DNA from: Devosia sp.
GTDB taxonomy: Bacteria > Pseudomonadota > Alphaproteobacteria > Rhizobiales > Devosiaceae
DNA length: 36,432 bases
NCBI RefSeq assembly: GCF_030689745.1
Contig: NZ_JAUYGL010000019.1
Span: forward strand, 1 to 36,432
Reading direction: 5' to 3'
Below are positions 24,757 through 35,104 of this stretch, piece after piece (the stretch's first letter is position 1; each line of letters opens with the position of its first letter). Both the position numbers and the translations under genes were made by a program. A model generated the notes under the pieces. It was not told the DNA's origin, did no database searches, and worked only from the letters and a program-made list of their open reading frames with translations.

Positions 24757-25215
24757 ATGACGACCGAAAGCTACACAACCACATTCAGGGTGAACCAGAG
24801 CCCGGAGGCCGCCTTTGCCGCCATTATCAACCCCCGCGCCTGGTGGAGCGGCGCCTTCGAGGGAGATACGGCCGCACTCGGCGATGTGTTCACCTATCGC
24901 TACCAGGATCTGCATTATTCGCGGCAGGAGGTCACCGAACTTGTGCCAGGCCGACGCGTCGCCTGGGATGTCCTGGACGCCGACCTCAGCTTCCTCAGGG
25001 ATCGTTCCGAATGGACCGGCACCACGATCGCCTTCGACATCGTCGGCACCGGTAGCCGGACCGAAGTCACTTTTACCCATGTCGGCCTCAAGCCCGAGGT
25101 AGAGTGCTACGACACCTGTGCGGACGCCTGGACCGCGCTGATCCAAGGCAGCCTCAAGCAGTTGATCGAAACCGGCAAGGCGGATCTGCCAGAGCTGGCC
25201 GGGCCGGTTGTATGA
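24757..25215 (+). CDS. SRPBCC domain protein
   Basis: 152 residues, a second START-like protein in the cluster. It starts TTTFRVNQSPEAAFAAIINP and has WWSGAFEGD, the ligand-cavity entrance region of the family, with a C-terminal helix WTALIQGSLKQLIETGKAD. A strong ribosome site (aaggagcaaccc) precedes the ATG. It lies 101 nt after the previous gene and overlaps the GFA gene by 4 nt. Confidence 0.9.
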   Translation: MTTESYTTTFRVNQSPEAAFAAIINPRAWWSGAFEGDTAALGDVFTYRYQDLHYSRQEVTELVPGRRVAWDVLDADLSFLRDRSEWTGTTIAFDIVGTGSRTEVTFTHVGLKPEVECYDTCADAWTALIQGSLKQLIETGKADLPELAGPVV

Positions 25216-25646
25216 CGCAAGGCGCCCAACCTATGACAATATCCTATGCTGGCGGCTGCGCCTGTGGCGCGATCCGTTTCGAGACAGGTCAGCGGCCCAT
25301 CTTCCAAAACCACTGCCAGTGCCTGGATTGCCAGAAGCGCAGTGGTACCGACCACAGCTCCTACCTCACCTTTCCGCGCCGGAGCGACATGCGGATCACC
25401 GGCCAGGCGTCGGAATGGCGCGTCACTGCGGACAGTGGGCATGACAAGCTCCATGCCTTCTGTCCCAATTGTGGCACGCCGGTATACCTGACCTTCACCG
25501 CCATGCCGGACCTGATCGCGGTCCATGCCAGTGCCCTGGATGATCCCGGTCAGTTCAACCCACAGGCCCTGACCTACAGCATGCGTGGTCCTGCCTGGGG
25601 TGTGATCGATCCGTCGGTGCAGAGGTTCGAGCGCATGGCGGGTTAA
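25212..25646 (+). CDS. GFA-family zinc protein
   Basis: 144 residues with the GFA pattern Cys16-x-Cys18 (GCACG), Cys35-x-Cys37-x2-Cys40 (CQCLDC) and CPNCGTP. The ATG at 25212 overlaps the previous stop (ATGA); a second ATG at 25233 is possible. The order ArsR, SRPBCC, SRPBCC, GFA is common in rhizobial-type genomes and suggests a small detoxification or ligand-binding unit; the reaction is not known. Confidence 0.88.
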   Translation: MTQGAQPMTISYAGGCACGAIRFETGQRPIFQNHCQCLDCQKRSGTDHSSYLTFPRRSDMRITGQASEWRVTADSGHDKLHAFCPNCGTPVYLTFTAMPDLIAVHASALDDPGQFNPQALTYSMRGPAWGVIDPSVQRFERMAG

Positions 25647-25673
25647 CGCTCGGCGAACCTACCGCACTGACCA

Positions 25674-25703
25674 AGAAAACGGCGGCCCTTTCGGACTGCC
25701 GTT
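25674..25703 (-). terminator. Terminator of the toroid-protein gene
   Basis: On the minus strand aacggcagtcc, gaaa tetraloop and gggccgccgtt pair with one mismatch and one wobble, followed by TTTTC. It lies 10 nt past the stop at 25714. Confidence 0.7.
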
Positions 25704-25713
25704 GCTCATCCGG

Positions 25714-26688
25714 TCACACCGCCCGGGGGGTTGCCACCATCTCGGCACCAAACCGGCGTAGGACACGTAGTGCCAGGAGCGTATTCCATCTGCTGGGCAG
25801 CCCAACCTGTTCCATCTGGAAATGGACCTGGCCGGGATGTGCCGCCGGCAAGAGCCATCTTCCATCCGACCGCTGCTTTGAGGCCACGATCACCAGTGCA
25901 TCCGACATGCGGGAATCCCAGGGCTGACCGGCGGCCCGAAAATGGTCCAACGCGCGGAGAATGTTGAACCTCCAGCGCGGCGGGAACGCAAAGCGCAACA
26001 TTTGCGGACTTATGATCTCACCAGTGCGTTGCGAGCGAAACAGGCGGTGCCGGAGCATGAACGCGCGTGCCGACGCTGCCGCCTCAACCAGCTCAGGCAG
26101 CCGATAGGCATAGCCACTCGCGGTGTATTGCTGAATTCCCTCGGCCACCGACAGGCTGGAATGCAATGAGCTGTGCTGCGCGCCCGACATATTCCTGCGG
26201 CAGTTGAACCCGCCATCGTCCATCCGCTGCGCAAGGATGAAATCGACGATGGATTGCAGATCGGTCTCCGGGCTGTGGAAGTAGGATGCATAGTTGAGAA
26301 ACATGCCATTGACGCAGACATCGCTCACCGGGATCGACCGGGCCGGGCCAATTCCACCATCGGGCCTCTTCTCCTCAGAAGCGATCTTGGCAATGCTCTG
26401 CCGAATCTGTTCGTTGCGCGGGTCGATCTCCAGCGTCCTGAGGTCGAGCAGCGTATAATGCGAGCTGATCCACTTGGGCTGATAGAACCCCTGCCCCCAG
26501 CTGCCGTCAGCATGACGTGCGGCAAGAAAACGCCTACCCCACCCCTCACCTGCTATCCGGGCCTGCAACTGCTGGTCCTTATCGTCCAGCAGGTCGCGCC
26601 GGGCCTGAAAGGCTATGGCGACATCGCCAGCAAGCAGCCAGTCAATGACCGCCGGATCGGCATAATCTCCCACCGCCTGCGTCACCAC
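25714..26688 (-). CDS. Alpha/alpha-toroid protein related to prenyltransferase/squalene-cyclase repeats
   Basis: 324 residues, soluble. Repeats resembling the terpenoid-cyclase/prenyltransferase toroid are seen: DGSWGQGFYQPKWISSHYTL (about 61-80), a QRMDDGGFNCRRN segment in the middle (about 154-166) and SKQRSDGRWLLP near the C terminus. These look like QW-type turns. No DXDD motif of class II cyclases was found, so it is probably not a squalene-hopene cyclase; it may be a binding protein or an enzyme of unknown reaction. Start GTG at 26688 with ggag upstream. It is a single gene with its own terminator, lying between the GFA cluster and lon and pointing the same way as lon. Confidence 0.75.
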   Translation of the reverse strand: MVTQAVGDYADPAVIDWLLAGDVAIAFQARRDLLDDKDQQLQARIAGEGWGRRFLAARHADGSWGQGFYQPKWISSHYTLLDLRTLEIDPRNEQIRQSIAKIASEEKRPDGGIGPARSIPVSDVCVNGMFLNYASYFHSPETDLQSIVDFILAQRMDDGGFNCRRNMSGAQHSSLHSSLSVAEGIQQYTASGYAYRLPELVEAAASARAFMLRHRLFRSQRTGEIISPQMLRFAFPPRWRFNILRALDHFRAAGQPWDSRMSDALVIVASKQRSDGRWLLPAAHPGQVHFQMEQVGLPSRWNTLLALRVLRRFGAEMVATPRAV

Positions 26689-26763
26689 ATGTCTCCGACT
26701 TCCGTGTCGAACGAGCGTAAGTCGGAAGCGCGGCAGTGAATTTGATCTCTATCAAGCGCTCAA

Positions 26764-26795
26764 ACAAAAACGGCGGTCCTTGCGGACCGCCGTTT
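26764..26795 (-). terminator. Intrinsic terminator of lon
   Basis: On the minus strand aaacggcggtcc, loop gcaa and ggaccgccgttt pair perfectly over 12 bp and run into TTTTTG. It lies 22 nt downstream of the lon stop. Confidence 0.92.
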
Positions 26796-26816
26796 GCGTT
26801 CATTGCTTCGTCCGGC

Positions 26817-29252
26817 CTAATGCGGCAGGCCGGTCGTGGTGTCGTCCGTCGGCGCATCGACCTTGGCGGCCGCAGCGGCAGCCGCAGCTTCAAAGTCCCA
26901 CTCGATCGGCACAGGTTGGCTGACCAGCGCATGCTTGATCACCTGGTCCATCCGGCTGACCGGGATGATCTCCATCCCTTCCTTGACGATATCCGGGATC
27001 TCGGCGAGATCGCGGACATTTTCCTCAGGAATCAGCACTGTCTTGATGCCGCCACGGAGCGCTGCAAGCAGCTTCTCCTTGAGGCCACCAATCGGCAGCA
27101 CCCGGCCACGCAGGGTGATCTCGCCAGTCATGGCGACATCATTGCGCACGGCAATGCCGGTCATCACCGAGACAATCGCCGTCGCCATGCCGATACCCGC
27201 CGATGGACCGTCCTTGGGCGTTGCGCCTTCGGGCAGGTGCACGTGGATATCGCGCGTGTCAAACATGGGCGGCTTGATGCCGAACTCGATCGACTTGGAC
27301 CGGACATAGGCCGTGGCTGCCGTCAGCGATTCCTTCATCACTTCCTTGATGTTGCCGGTCACGGTCATCCGACCTTTACCCGGCGTCATCACGCCTTCGA
27401 TGGTCAGCAGTTCGCCACCCACCGAGGTCCAGGCCAGCCCGGTCACCAGACCGACCTGTGCCTCGGCTTCGATCTCACCATGGGTGTAGATGTCGGCACC
27501 CAGGAACTTGGTCAGCTTTTCTTCGTCGATGACCACTTTCTTGACCTTGGTCTTGACGATTTCGGTCACCGCCTTGCGCATCAGCTTGCTGATTTCGCGC
27601 TTGAGGTTACGCACACCCGCTTCACGAGTGTAGCGCTGGATCAAGGCCGTCAGCATCTCGTCACTCAGTTCGAACTCGCCATGGGCGAGGCCGTTTTCCT
27701 TGAGCGTTTCCGGGATCAGGTGCTGCTTGGCGATCGCGTGCTTCTCCTGCTCGGTGTAACCGGACAGGCGAATGATCTCCATGCGGTCCATCAAGGGGCC
27801 CGGAATGTTGAGCGTGTTCGAAGTGGTGACGAACATCACATCGCTCAGATCATAATCGACCTCGAGATAGTGATCGGCAAAGGTGTGGTTCTGTTCCGGA
27901 TCGAGCACTTCAAGTAGTGCTGAACTCGGATCGCCCCGGAAGTCCTGGCCCATCTTGTCGATCTCGTCGAGCAGGAACAGCGGGTTGGACTTGCCCACCT
28001 TCTTGAGCGACTGGATCACCTTGCCGGGCATGGAGCCGATATAGGTGCGGCGATGGCCGCGGATTTCGGCTTCATCCCGTACCCCGCCCAGCGCCATGCG
28101 CACGAAGGCACGGCCGGTCGCCTTGGCAATCGACTTGCCAAGCGAGGTCTTGCCGACGCCCGGAGGGCCGACGAGACACAGGATCGGGCCCTTTGGCGAG
28201 CCGGTACGACCTTGCACGGCCAGATACTCAAGGATGCGTTCCTTGACCTTTTCGAGGCCATAGTGATCTTCGTCGAGCACCTTCTCGGCCAGCACCAGAT
28301 CGCGCTTGACCTTGCTCTTCTTGCCCCAGGGCAGGCCGAGCAATGTATCAAGATAATTGCGCACCACGGTGGCTTCAGCCGACATCGGGCTCATCGCCTT
28401 AAGCTTTTTCAGCTCGCTTTCCGCCTTGAGCTTGGCTTCCTTGGACAGACGGGTCTTGGCAATGCGCTCCTCGATCTCGGCAATCTCGTTGGAGCCCTCT
28501 TCACCGTCACCCAGTTCCTTCTGGATCGCCTTCATCTGCTCGTTGAGATAGTACTCGCGCTGGGTCTTCTCCATCTGCCGCTTGACGCGGCCACGGATGC
28601 GCTTTTCCACCTGCAGCACGCCGATTTCGCCTTCCATCAGGCCAAGGATCTTGCCGAACCGCTCGATCACCGAGACGCAGGACAGCAGGTCTTCCTTTTC
28701 GGCGATCTTGATCACCAGATGGCTGGCAATGGTATCGGCCAGCTTGGAGTGATTTTCGATCTGCCCGACAGCCGCAACTACTTCCGCTGAAATCTTCTTG
28801 TTCAGCTTCACATAGTTTTCGAACTCGGCCAGCGCCGAACGCGACAGCGCCTCGATCTCGACCGCGTCTTCAGCCGGCTCAGGCAGGATGGAACCCTCAG
28901 CCTCGAAATAGTCTTCGGTCTGCAAATAGCGATCAATGGTGGCGCGATGCAGCCCTTCGACCAGCACCTTGACGGTGCCGTCCGGCAACTTGAGCAACTG
29001 CAATACCGTCGCAATGGTACCGGTGTCGTAGATCTGATCGGGAGCCGGATCGTCGTCCTGGGCATTTTTCTGGGTTACGACAAGGATGTGTTTGTCGTCG
29101 CGCATGACTTCCTCAAGCGCCTTGACCGATTTTTCGCGGCCGACAAACAGCGGCACGATCATGCCGGGGAACACCACGATATCGCGCAGCGGGAGTACCG
29201 GGTAAACGCGATCCCGGCTTGCTTCGCCGCCTGTGGGAATAACGTCCGTCAT
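26817..29252 (-). CDS. lon: ATP-dependent protease Lon
   Basis: 811-residue cytoplasmic AAA+ protease that degrades damaged and regulatory proteins. The N-terminal substrate domain begins [20 protein letters not shown]. The ATPase has Walker A GPPGVGKT (362-369) and Walker B FLLDEIDK. The protease domain has the catalytic Ser684 in KDGPSAG and Lys727 in GGLKEK, correctly spaced by 43 residues. The C terminus ends in an Ala-rich stretch ([14 protein letters not shown]). Length is normal. The ribosome site is aaaggatacgag. It is transcribed alone, from a heat-shock-like promoter to the hairpin at 26764. Confidence 0.98.
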   Translation of the reverse strand: MTDVIPTGGEASRDRVYPVLPLRDIVVFPGMIVPLFVGREKSVKALEEVMRDDKHILVVTQKNAQDDDPAPDQIYDTGTIATVLQLLKLPDGTVKVLVEGLHRATIDRYLQTEDYFEAEGSILPEPAEDAVEIEALSRSALAEFENYVKLNKKISAEVVAAVGQIENHSKLADTIASHLVIKIAEKEDLLSCVSVIERFGKILGLMEGEIGVLQVEKRIRGRVKRQMEKTQREYYLNEQMKAIQKELGDGEEGSNEIAEIEERIAKTRLSKEAKLKAESELKKLKAMSPMSAEATVVRNYLDTLLGLPWGKKSKVKRDLVLAEKVLDEDHYGLEKVKERILEYLAVQGRTGSPKGPILCLVGPPGVGKTSLGKSIAKATGRAFVRMALGGVRDEAEIRGHRRTYIGSMPGKVIQSLKKVGKSNPLFLLDEIDKMGQDFRGDPSSALLEVLDPEQNHTFADHYLEVDYDLSDVMFVTTSNTLNIPGPLMDRMEIIRLSGYTEQEKHAIAKQHLIPETLKENGLAHGEFELSDEMLTALIQRYTREAGVRNLKREISKLMRKAVTEIVKTKVKKVVIDEEKLTKFLGADIYTHGEIEAEAQVGLVTGLAWTSVGGELLTIEGVMTPGKGRMTVTGNIKEVMKESLTAATAYVRSKSIEFGIKPPMFDTRDIHVHLPEGATPKDGPSAGIGMATAIVSVMTGIAVRNDVAMTGEITLRGRVLPIGGLKEKLLAALRGGIKTVLIPEENVRDLAEIPDIVKEGMEIIPVSRMDQVIKHALVSQPVPIEWDFEAAAAAAAAKVDAPTDDTTTGLPH

Positions 29253-29677
29253 CTCGTATCCTTTCCGGGGCGCGCGGGGAGAGGAAGAGAGGTGCGCGCC
29301 CGTAGTAGTAGACAGCTCCAGACATTGAGGCTGGGCTGATTCCAGTTAATAAATAGGTCCATCTACCGCTGCCGCAAGTCAACTGTGCCGGAAAACTGAC
29401 GGTTAACGTCAACATGCACACAAGATATGCAATTGGGCCGGAAACACCGGTGTGCCTTGACCGCAGGGTGGATGCGGGCACGACTGGATACCGTGCCCTA
29501 TGCACCGTTAGATGCGCATGCTGGCCCACAAGATCAAGCGCGCTGGCGGGTTTGTGTACCGCTATCACGCAGCACGGCGGATAACCCCGCCAACGGGCTG
29601 GCTCCCGCGCCCTCCTCTCCTGCATAGTGTGGTCGACGTCGCCGTTCCCACTACCCCGACCAGAGCAGGACCATGCC
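29253..29677. other. Divergent lon-arginase intergenic region
   Basis: 425 nt without a convincing gene. The lon leader and promoter occupy the left 125 nt. The remainder up to the arginase start has no clear promoter or repeat that I can defend; frames here overlap the lon leader and have no ribosome sites. Confidence 0.6.
29349..29378 (-). promoter_or_regulatory. Sigma-32-like heat-shock promoter of lon
   Basis: On the minus strand CTTG (29378-29375), a 17-nt spacer and CCTATTTAT (29357-29349) match the alphaproteobacterial RpoH pattern CTTG...CYTATNT. The overlapping TTGACT has no sigma-70 -10 at 16-18 nt. The start codon lies about 95 nt downstream. Confidence 0.55.
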
Positions 29678-30646
29678 ATGAGCCAGCCGGACTTTCTCGC
29701 CATCGACCTGTTCGGCATTGCCTGCGACGCTGGCGCATCGCGGCGCGGCTGCACCATGGGTCCAGACGCCATGCGCATTGCCGGGCTCGCCGATGTGCTA
29801 TCGGGCCTCGGTCACGCCATCACCGATCACGGCGACATCGCTGCCGCCGCCACACCCCACACCATCTGGCAATCGCCAGAGCGCCGCCAGGCTGCTGTGC
29901 TGGCCATGGCGGCCCAAAGCAGCCAACAGGCCGCGGCAGCGCTTGGCGCAGGGCGCCTGCCGGTATTCATCGGCGGCGACCATAGCCTCTCCATCGGCAC
30001 CCTGTCGGGCGTCGCGCAGCACTGCGACGCGACGGGCAAGCCGCTCTTCGTGCTGTGGGTTGATGCGCATGGCGATTTCAACACCCCGGCCACCTCGGAG
30101 ACCGGCAATATCCACGGCATGCCGCTGGCCCTGCTCTGCGGCGAACCCGATTTTGGACCGGAGTTCTCCGGCCCCTGGCGAGGCACGATTGATCCGCGCC
30201 ATGTCACCGTGTTCGGCGCCCGCTCGATTGACCGTCCCGAGCGCCAGTTGCTGGAAGATCGCGGCGTCGAGGTTATCGACATGCGGCGCATTGACGAAAT
30301 GGGCGTGGTCGCCCTGATGCGTGAGGTGCTGGCTCGCGTGGAGGCGGTCGGCGGTCATTTGCATGTCAGTCTCGATGTCGATGTCATCGACCCTGCCATC
30401 GCCCCGGGCGCTGGCACCCCGGTCGCAGGCGGTCTCAGCTTCCGCGAGGCGCATCTGGTGATGGAAATGATCCACGACAGCGGCACCATGGGTTCGCTCG
30501 ACGTGGTGGAGCTCAATCCCTATCTCGACAATGCCAGCATGAGCGCACGCCTGCTGGTGGATTTGACGGCCAGTCTATTCGGTCGCCAGATCATGCCACG
30601 CCAGAGCGTGCGCACAGGCGTGGACGCCACCGTCCGCGGCATTTGA
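29678..30646 (+). CDS. rocF: Arginase
   Basis: 322-residue Mn-dependent ureohydrolase, converting arginine to ornithine and urea in the cytoplasm. Metal-site motifs seen: [10 protein letters not shown] (His102), DAHGDFNTP (Asp129, His131, Asp133) and SLDVDVIDP (Asp233, Asp235), plus [12 protein letters not shown] near the end. [10 protein letters not shown] follows the second motif, as in true arginases. The start at 29678 (agcagga upstream) matches the usual N terminus; a longer upstream frame lacks family similarity. It is convergent with the HTH-citrate synthase gene, with only 16 nt between stops. No urease or ornithine genes are adjacent. Confidence 0.95.
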   Translation: MSQPDFLAIDLFGIACDAGASRRGCTMGPDAMRIAGLADVLSGLGHAITDHGDIAAAATPHTIWQSPERRQAAVLAMAAQSSQQAAAALGAGRLPVFIGGDHSLSIGTLSGVAQHCDATGKPLFVLWVDAHGDFNTPATSETGNIHGMPLALLCGEPDFGPEFSGPWRGTIDPRHVTVFGARSIDRPERQLLEDRGVEVIDMRRIDEMGVVALMREVLARVEAVGGHLHVSLDVDVIDPAIAPGAGTPVAGGLSFREAHLVMEMIHDSGTMGSLDVVELNPYLDNASMSARLLVDLTASLFGRQIMPRQSVRTGVDATVRGI

Positions 30647-30662
30647 GGGCGTATAGACCGCT

Positions 30663-31796
30663 CTAATGGTCGGCAGCGGCCGCGACATAATGCGCGCGCG
30701 GTCGGATCAGCTGGCCGCCTTTGGCCTGCTCCAGCCCGTGCGCCAGCCAGCCAACGCTGCGCGCCAGCGCAAACAGGACCATGGGCGCCTCATGGGGCAG
30801 ATCATGGGCCTCGCTCAGCGCCGCCAGCGCAAAATCGATATTGGCCCGCTCGCCGGTAATCTTGTAGGCCGCCGCATGCAGCGCCGCATAATGTTCGGGG
30901 GGCGTAAAGCGCCCAAACAGCGCCGCCGCGCGAATGTCGCCATCGGGATAGAGCGGGTGGCCGAAGGCCGGCAGTTTCACGCCCTGCCCCAGCCGCGCCA
31001 GCACTGCCGCCTCGGCCCCCAGGCTCTTGGCCTGCCCCGCCAGAGCCTGCGCCGCGACGCTGGCACCGCCGTGCAGCGGCCCGCTCAACGTCGCCAGCCC
31101 CGTCAGCACCCCGGCCGACAAGGGCGCGCCCGTGGAAATGGTGATCCGCGCGGCAAAGGTTGAGGCATTGAGTTCGTGGTCGGCCAGCAAGACCAGCGCC
31201 CGGCGGATGATATCGGCGGCCCCCACTCGGTCCCAGGCTAGGGCCAGCGCCACGTGTAACGGATCAGTTGCCGATCGCCCGCCCGCCAAAGCGCTGGCGA
31301 CGCTGGCAAATACCGAAATGGCTTCCACCCGCAGGATCAGCTCGGAGCGGCCAATACTGGGTGCGTCATTGGCCGCACGTTCGGCCAGCGCCATAAAGGC
31401 GGCCTGCAGCGATGGCTCGGCGCCGCGGGTCCGCACCGGCAGTTGAAACGGCTCGGCCCCCCACAGCAGCGCGGCCATGCCTTCCAGCGTGCCATGCTCG
31501 GCCAGTTCCACCGCATCCTGACCGCGATACAGCAAGCGGCCGTCGACAATGGTCGACAGGCTTGAGGGCATCACCGGCTCGCCCCAGCGGATCGCCTCCG
31601 CTGCCACGGTTTCTTGCCGCCGCCGTCCCGCCGCGCGCTGGGCCAGCCGCCGCACATCATCGCCGCGATAGAGGCTCTTGCGGCTGTCATCGGGGTCGCG
31701 CTTCGCCTTGATTCGGCCCCGGCTGACATTGGCGTATAGCGTCTGGGGCCGGGTCCCCAACAATGTCAGGGCCTCTGGGGCAGTCAGCCAGTCCAT
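30663..31796 (-). CDS. Citrate synthase-family protein with N-terminal HTH domain
   Basis: 377 residues from the ATG at 31796. Residues 1-50 look like a MerR/excisionase-type helix-turn-helix (LTAPEALTLLGTRPQTLYAN, then VSRGRIKAKRD and SLYRGDDVRRLA). Residues from about 75 on are a citrate synthase fold that keeps catalytic-type residues: DHELNASTF, GPLHGG, GHPLYPDGD and NIDFALAAL. So it may be an active enzyme, a ligand-sensing regulator, or both. It is divergent from a second citrate synthase, and the shared 83-nt region carries palindromes it could bind. It lacks the long N-terminal beta domain of E. coli GltA, as do most short bacterial members. Confidence 0.88.
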   Translation of the reverse strand: MDWLTAPEALTLLGTRPQTLYANVSRGRIKAKRDPDDSRKSLYRGDDVRRLAQRAAGRRRQETVAAEAIRWGEPVMPSSLSTIVDGRLLYRGQDAVELAEHGTLEGMAALLWGAEPFQLPVRTRGAEPSLQAAFMALAERAANDAPSIGRSELILRVEAISVFASVASALAGGRSATDPLHVALALAWDRVGAADIIRRALVLLADHELNASTFAARITISTGAPLSAGVLTGLATLSGPLHGGASVAAQALAGQAKSLGAEAAVLARLGQGVKLPAFGHPLYPDGDIRAAALFGRFTPPEHYAALHAAAYKITGERANIDFALAALSEAHDLPHEAPMVLFALARSVGWLAHGLEQAKGGQLIRPRAHYVAAAADH

Positions 31797-31805
31797 CGCT
31801 ACACA

Positions 31806-31852
31806 TTGATCCAATTGGTCAAGATTGACGTCAATCTAGACGCTCCTAATTT
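31806..31852 (+). promoter_or_regulatory. Divergent citrate-synthase control region: two palindromes over a promoter
   Basis: Two adjoining dyads share the half-site TTGAC/GTCAA: TTGATCCAATTGGTCAA (31806-31822, one-base bulge) and the perfect 16-bp AGATTGACGTCAATCT (31822-31837). The second covers the -35 (TTGACG, 31825-31830) of a plus-strand promoter whose -10 is TAATTT (31847-31852, 16-nt spacer). A repressor bound here would block the plus-strand gene and probably the minus-strand one. Confidence 0.7.
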
Positions 31853-31879
31853 GGCGGGCAACAACCATAGGAGAACAAG

Positions 31880-32962
31880 ATGAACGCTGGCCTTGAAGAT
31901 GTCGTCGCCGCCCAGACGGTATTGTCCGATGTCGACGGCAAGAATGGCCGCCTGATCGTGCGTGGGGTCTCACTTGATGATCTGGTCGCCACCAGCACCT
32001 ACGAAGATGTGCTTGGCCTGCTGTTTGACGGCTTCTTTCCGCTGTCCGGCGCCATGCCCGGCGCCCTTGGGACGGCCCGTCTGGCAGTGTTCGAGCATCT
32101 CGCCGCCGCCGACCCCGCGCTGGTCGCCCTGCCACCGGTCGATGGCATGCGTGCTTTGCTCGCTCGCCTCGCCGACGGCGATGATCTGCAGAGCGCCCTG
32201 CGCCTGGTTGCGGCCCCTGCCGTCTTCATCCCTGCCCTGTTGCGCCTCAAGGCAGGCCAGGCCGCCCTTGCACCGGACCCATCGCTGCCCCATGCCGCCG
32301 ATACCCTGCGCATGCTGACCGGCGCCATGCCCACCCAGCAACAGGCCGCCGCGCTCGATTGTTATCTGGTCACCGTCGCCGACCATGGCCTCAACGCCTC
32401 CACCTTTGCAGCCCGCGTCGTGGCCTCAACCCGGGCCGGGCTGACCTCGTCGGTACTGGCCGCGCTCAGCGCCCTCAAGGGCCCGCTGCATGGTGGTGCC
32501 CCCGGGCCGGTGCTCGACATGCTTGACGCCGCAGCAAGTCCCGAGCAGGCGCCGGCCTGGATTGCCGCCGAACTGGCGCGCGGCCATCGGCTGATGGGCT
32601 TTGGCCACCGCGTCTATCGGGTCCGCGACCCGCGCGCCGATGCCCTCAAGGCCGCCCTGCGCCGCCTCGCCAGTGCCGGCGCCATCGACCCGGCCCGGCT
32701 GGCACTTGCCGAAGCGGTCGAAACCGCCGCCCTGGCCCAGCTCAAGGCCAAAAAACCCGACCGACCGCTCGACACCAATGTGGAATTCTACACCGCCCTG
32801 CTGCTCGAAGCCCTCGGCTTCCCGCGCGCGGCCTTCACCGGCGTCTTTGCCATGGGCCGCGTCGGCGGCTGGATCGCCCATGCCCGCGAGCAGGCCGAAA
32901 CCGGCAAGCTGATCCGGCCAAGCTCGGACTATGTGGGGCCACAGCCGCAGGCGGCGGCCTGA
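31880..32962 (+). CDS. Citrate synthase / 2-methylcitrate synthase-like enzyme
   Basis: 360 residues, short-type citrate synthase condensing acetyl-CoA or propionyl-CoA with oxaloacetate. Seen are DHGLNASTF (His169), GPLHGGAP (His204), GFGHRVYRVRDPRA (His243) and TNVEFYTALLLEALGFP. The last motif has Glu302 where E. coli GltA and most others have the catalytic Asp; some actinobacterial-type citrate synthases also use Glu here as far as I recall. Ribosome site aggagaacaag precedes the ATG. It is divergent from the HTH-bearing paralogue. As a second, probably non-housekeeping synthase its pathway is uncertain. Confidence 0.9.
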   Translation: MNAGLEDVVAAQTVLSDVDGKNGRLIVRGVSLDDLVATSTYEDVLGLLFDGFFPLSGAMPGALGTARLAVFEHLAAADPALVALPPVDGMRALLARLADGDDLQSALRLVAAPAVFIPALLRLKAGQAALAPDPSLPHAADTLRMLTGAMPTQQQAAALDCYLVTVADHGLNASTFAARVVASTRAGLTSSVLAALSALKGPLHGGAPGPVLDMLDAAASPEQAPAWIAAELARGHRLMGFGHRVYRVRDPRADALKAALRRLASAGAIDPARLALAEAVETAALAQLKAKKPDRPLDTNVEFYTALLLEALGFPRAAFTGVFAMGRVGGWIAHAREQAETGKLIRPSSDYVGPQPQAAA

Positions 32963-32976
32963 AACGGCCCAAACAG

Positions 32977-33006
32977 AAAACGCCGGACCCAAGGGCCCGG
33001 CGCTTT
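32977..33006. terminator. Bidirectional terminator between citrate synthase and clpX
   Basis: The arms cgccggaccc and gggcccggcg pair with one wobble. On the minus strand the hairpin runs into TTTTCTG (serving clpX), and on the plus strand into CTTTC (serving the citrate synthase). Confidence 0.8.
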
Positions 33007-33026
33007 CAATTCGGTCTACGAAAAAC

Positions 33027-34304
<1,278 letters not shown>

Positions 34305-34316
34305 CTGTTCACTCCC

Positions 34317-34333
34317 GGGGGCAGAGCGCCCCC
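34317..34333 (-). promoter_or_regulatory. GC hairpin just before the clpX ribosome site
   Basis: On the minus strand gggggc, loop gctct, gccccc, directly preceded by TTTT and directly followed by the ribosome site gggag, 7 nt before the clpX ATG. It may shape translation or be a relic terminator in the clpP-clpX gap. Confidence 0.45.
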
Positions 34334-34474
34334 AAAACCAAGCGTATCCTCAAGGGTAACGCCTGGGCCTAAAGAAAGTCTAAGCCGAACCGATCCTAAA
34401 GACCGATCCGGCTTGGTGCAATCGCACATGGATCACAGTCCACGGCGCATCAGCATTGTGCTTAACGCAGCCAA

Positions 34475-35104
34475 TTAGCTCGCGGTCTCGGGCACGATGC
34501 GCTTGTCGTGCACGCTATCGATCAGGCCAAAGGTCATGGCCTCCTCGGGTGACAGGAAGCGATCACGCTCGAGAGCGTTCTCGATTTCCTCATATGTGCG
34601 GCCGGTGTGCTTCTCATAAATCTGATTAAGGCGTCGCTTTAAACCCTCGACTTCCTTGGCATGAATCATGATGTCGGTGACCTGACCCTGGAACCCGCCG
34701 GAGGGCTGGTGAACCATGACGCGCGAGTTTGGCAGGCTGGTACGCATACCTTTCTCGCCGGCGGCCAACAGTAGCGAGCCCATCGAAGCGGCCTGCCCCA
34801 TCACCATGGTGGCGATGGCCGGACGGATGAACTGCATGGTGTCATAAATCGACAAGCCAGAGGTCACCACGCCACCGGGCGAATTGATATAGAGCGCGAT
34901 TTCCTTTTTCGGGTTCTCTGATTCGAGGAAAAGCAGCTGCGCCACGATCAGCGACGCCATATTGTCCTCGACCACACCAGTCACGAAAATGATGCGCTCG
35001 CGCAGCAAGCGCGAATAGATGTCGAAAGCGCGTTCGCCGCGGTTGGATTGCTCCACCACCATCGGAACGAGCGTATTCATGTAGATATCGTGCGGATCCC
35101 GCAT
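34475..35104 (-). CDS. clpP: ATP-dependent Clp protease proteolytic subunit ClpP
   Basis: 209-residue serine peptidase of the tetradecameric Clp barrel. The catalytic triad is complete: Ser107 in GQAASMGS, His132 in [10 protein letters not shown] and Asp181 in [26 protein letters not shown] is the oxyanion region. The N terminus [16 protein letters not shown] is that of alphaproteobacterial ClpP. The ribosome site is aaagggg. It is followed by clpX, which it partners. Confidence 0.98.
   Translation of the reverse strand: MRDPHDIYMNTLVPMVVEQSNRGERAFDIYSRLLRERIIFVTGVVEDNMASLIVAQLLFLESENPKKEIALYINSPGGVVTSGLSIYDTMQFIRPAIATMVMGQAASMGSLLLAAGEKGMRTSLPNSRVMVHQPSGGFQGQVTDIMIHAKEVEGLKRRLNQIYEKHTGRTYEEIENALERDRFLSPEEAMTFGLIDSVHDKRIVPETAS

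Noticed and set aside
26736-27917. Plus-strand open frame opposite lon
   Set aside because: It overlaps the lon coding region and terminator; His/Asp/Gln-rich shadow with no family resemblance.
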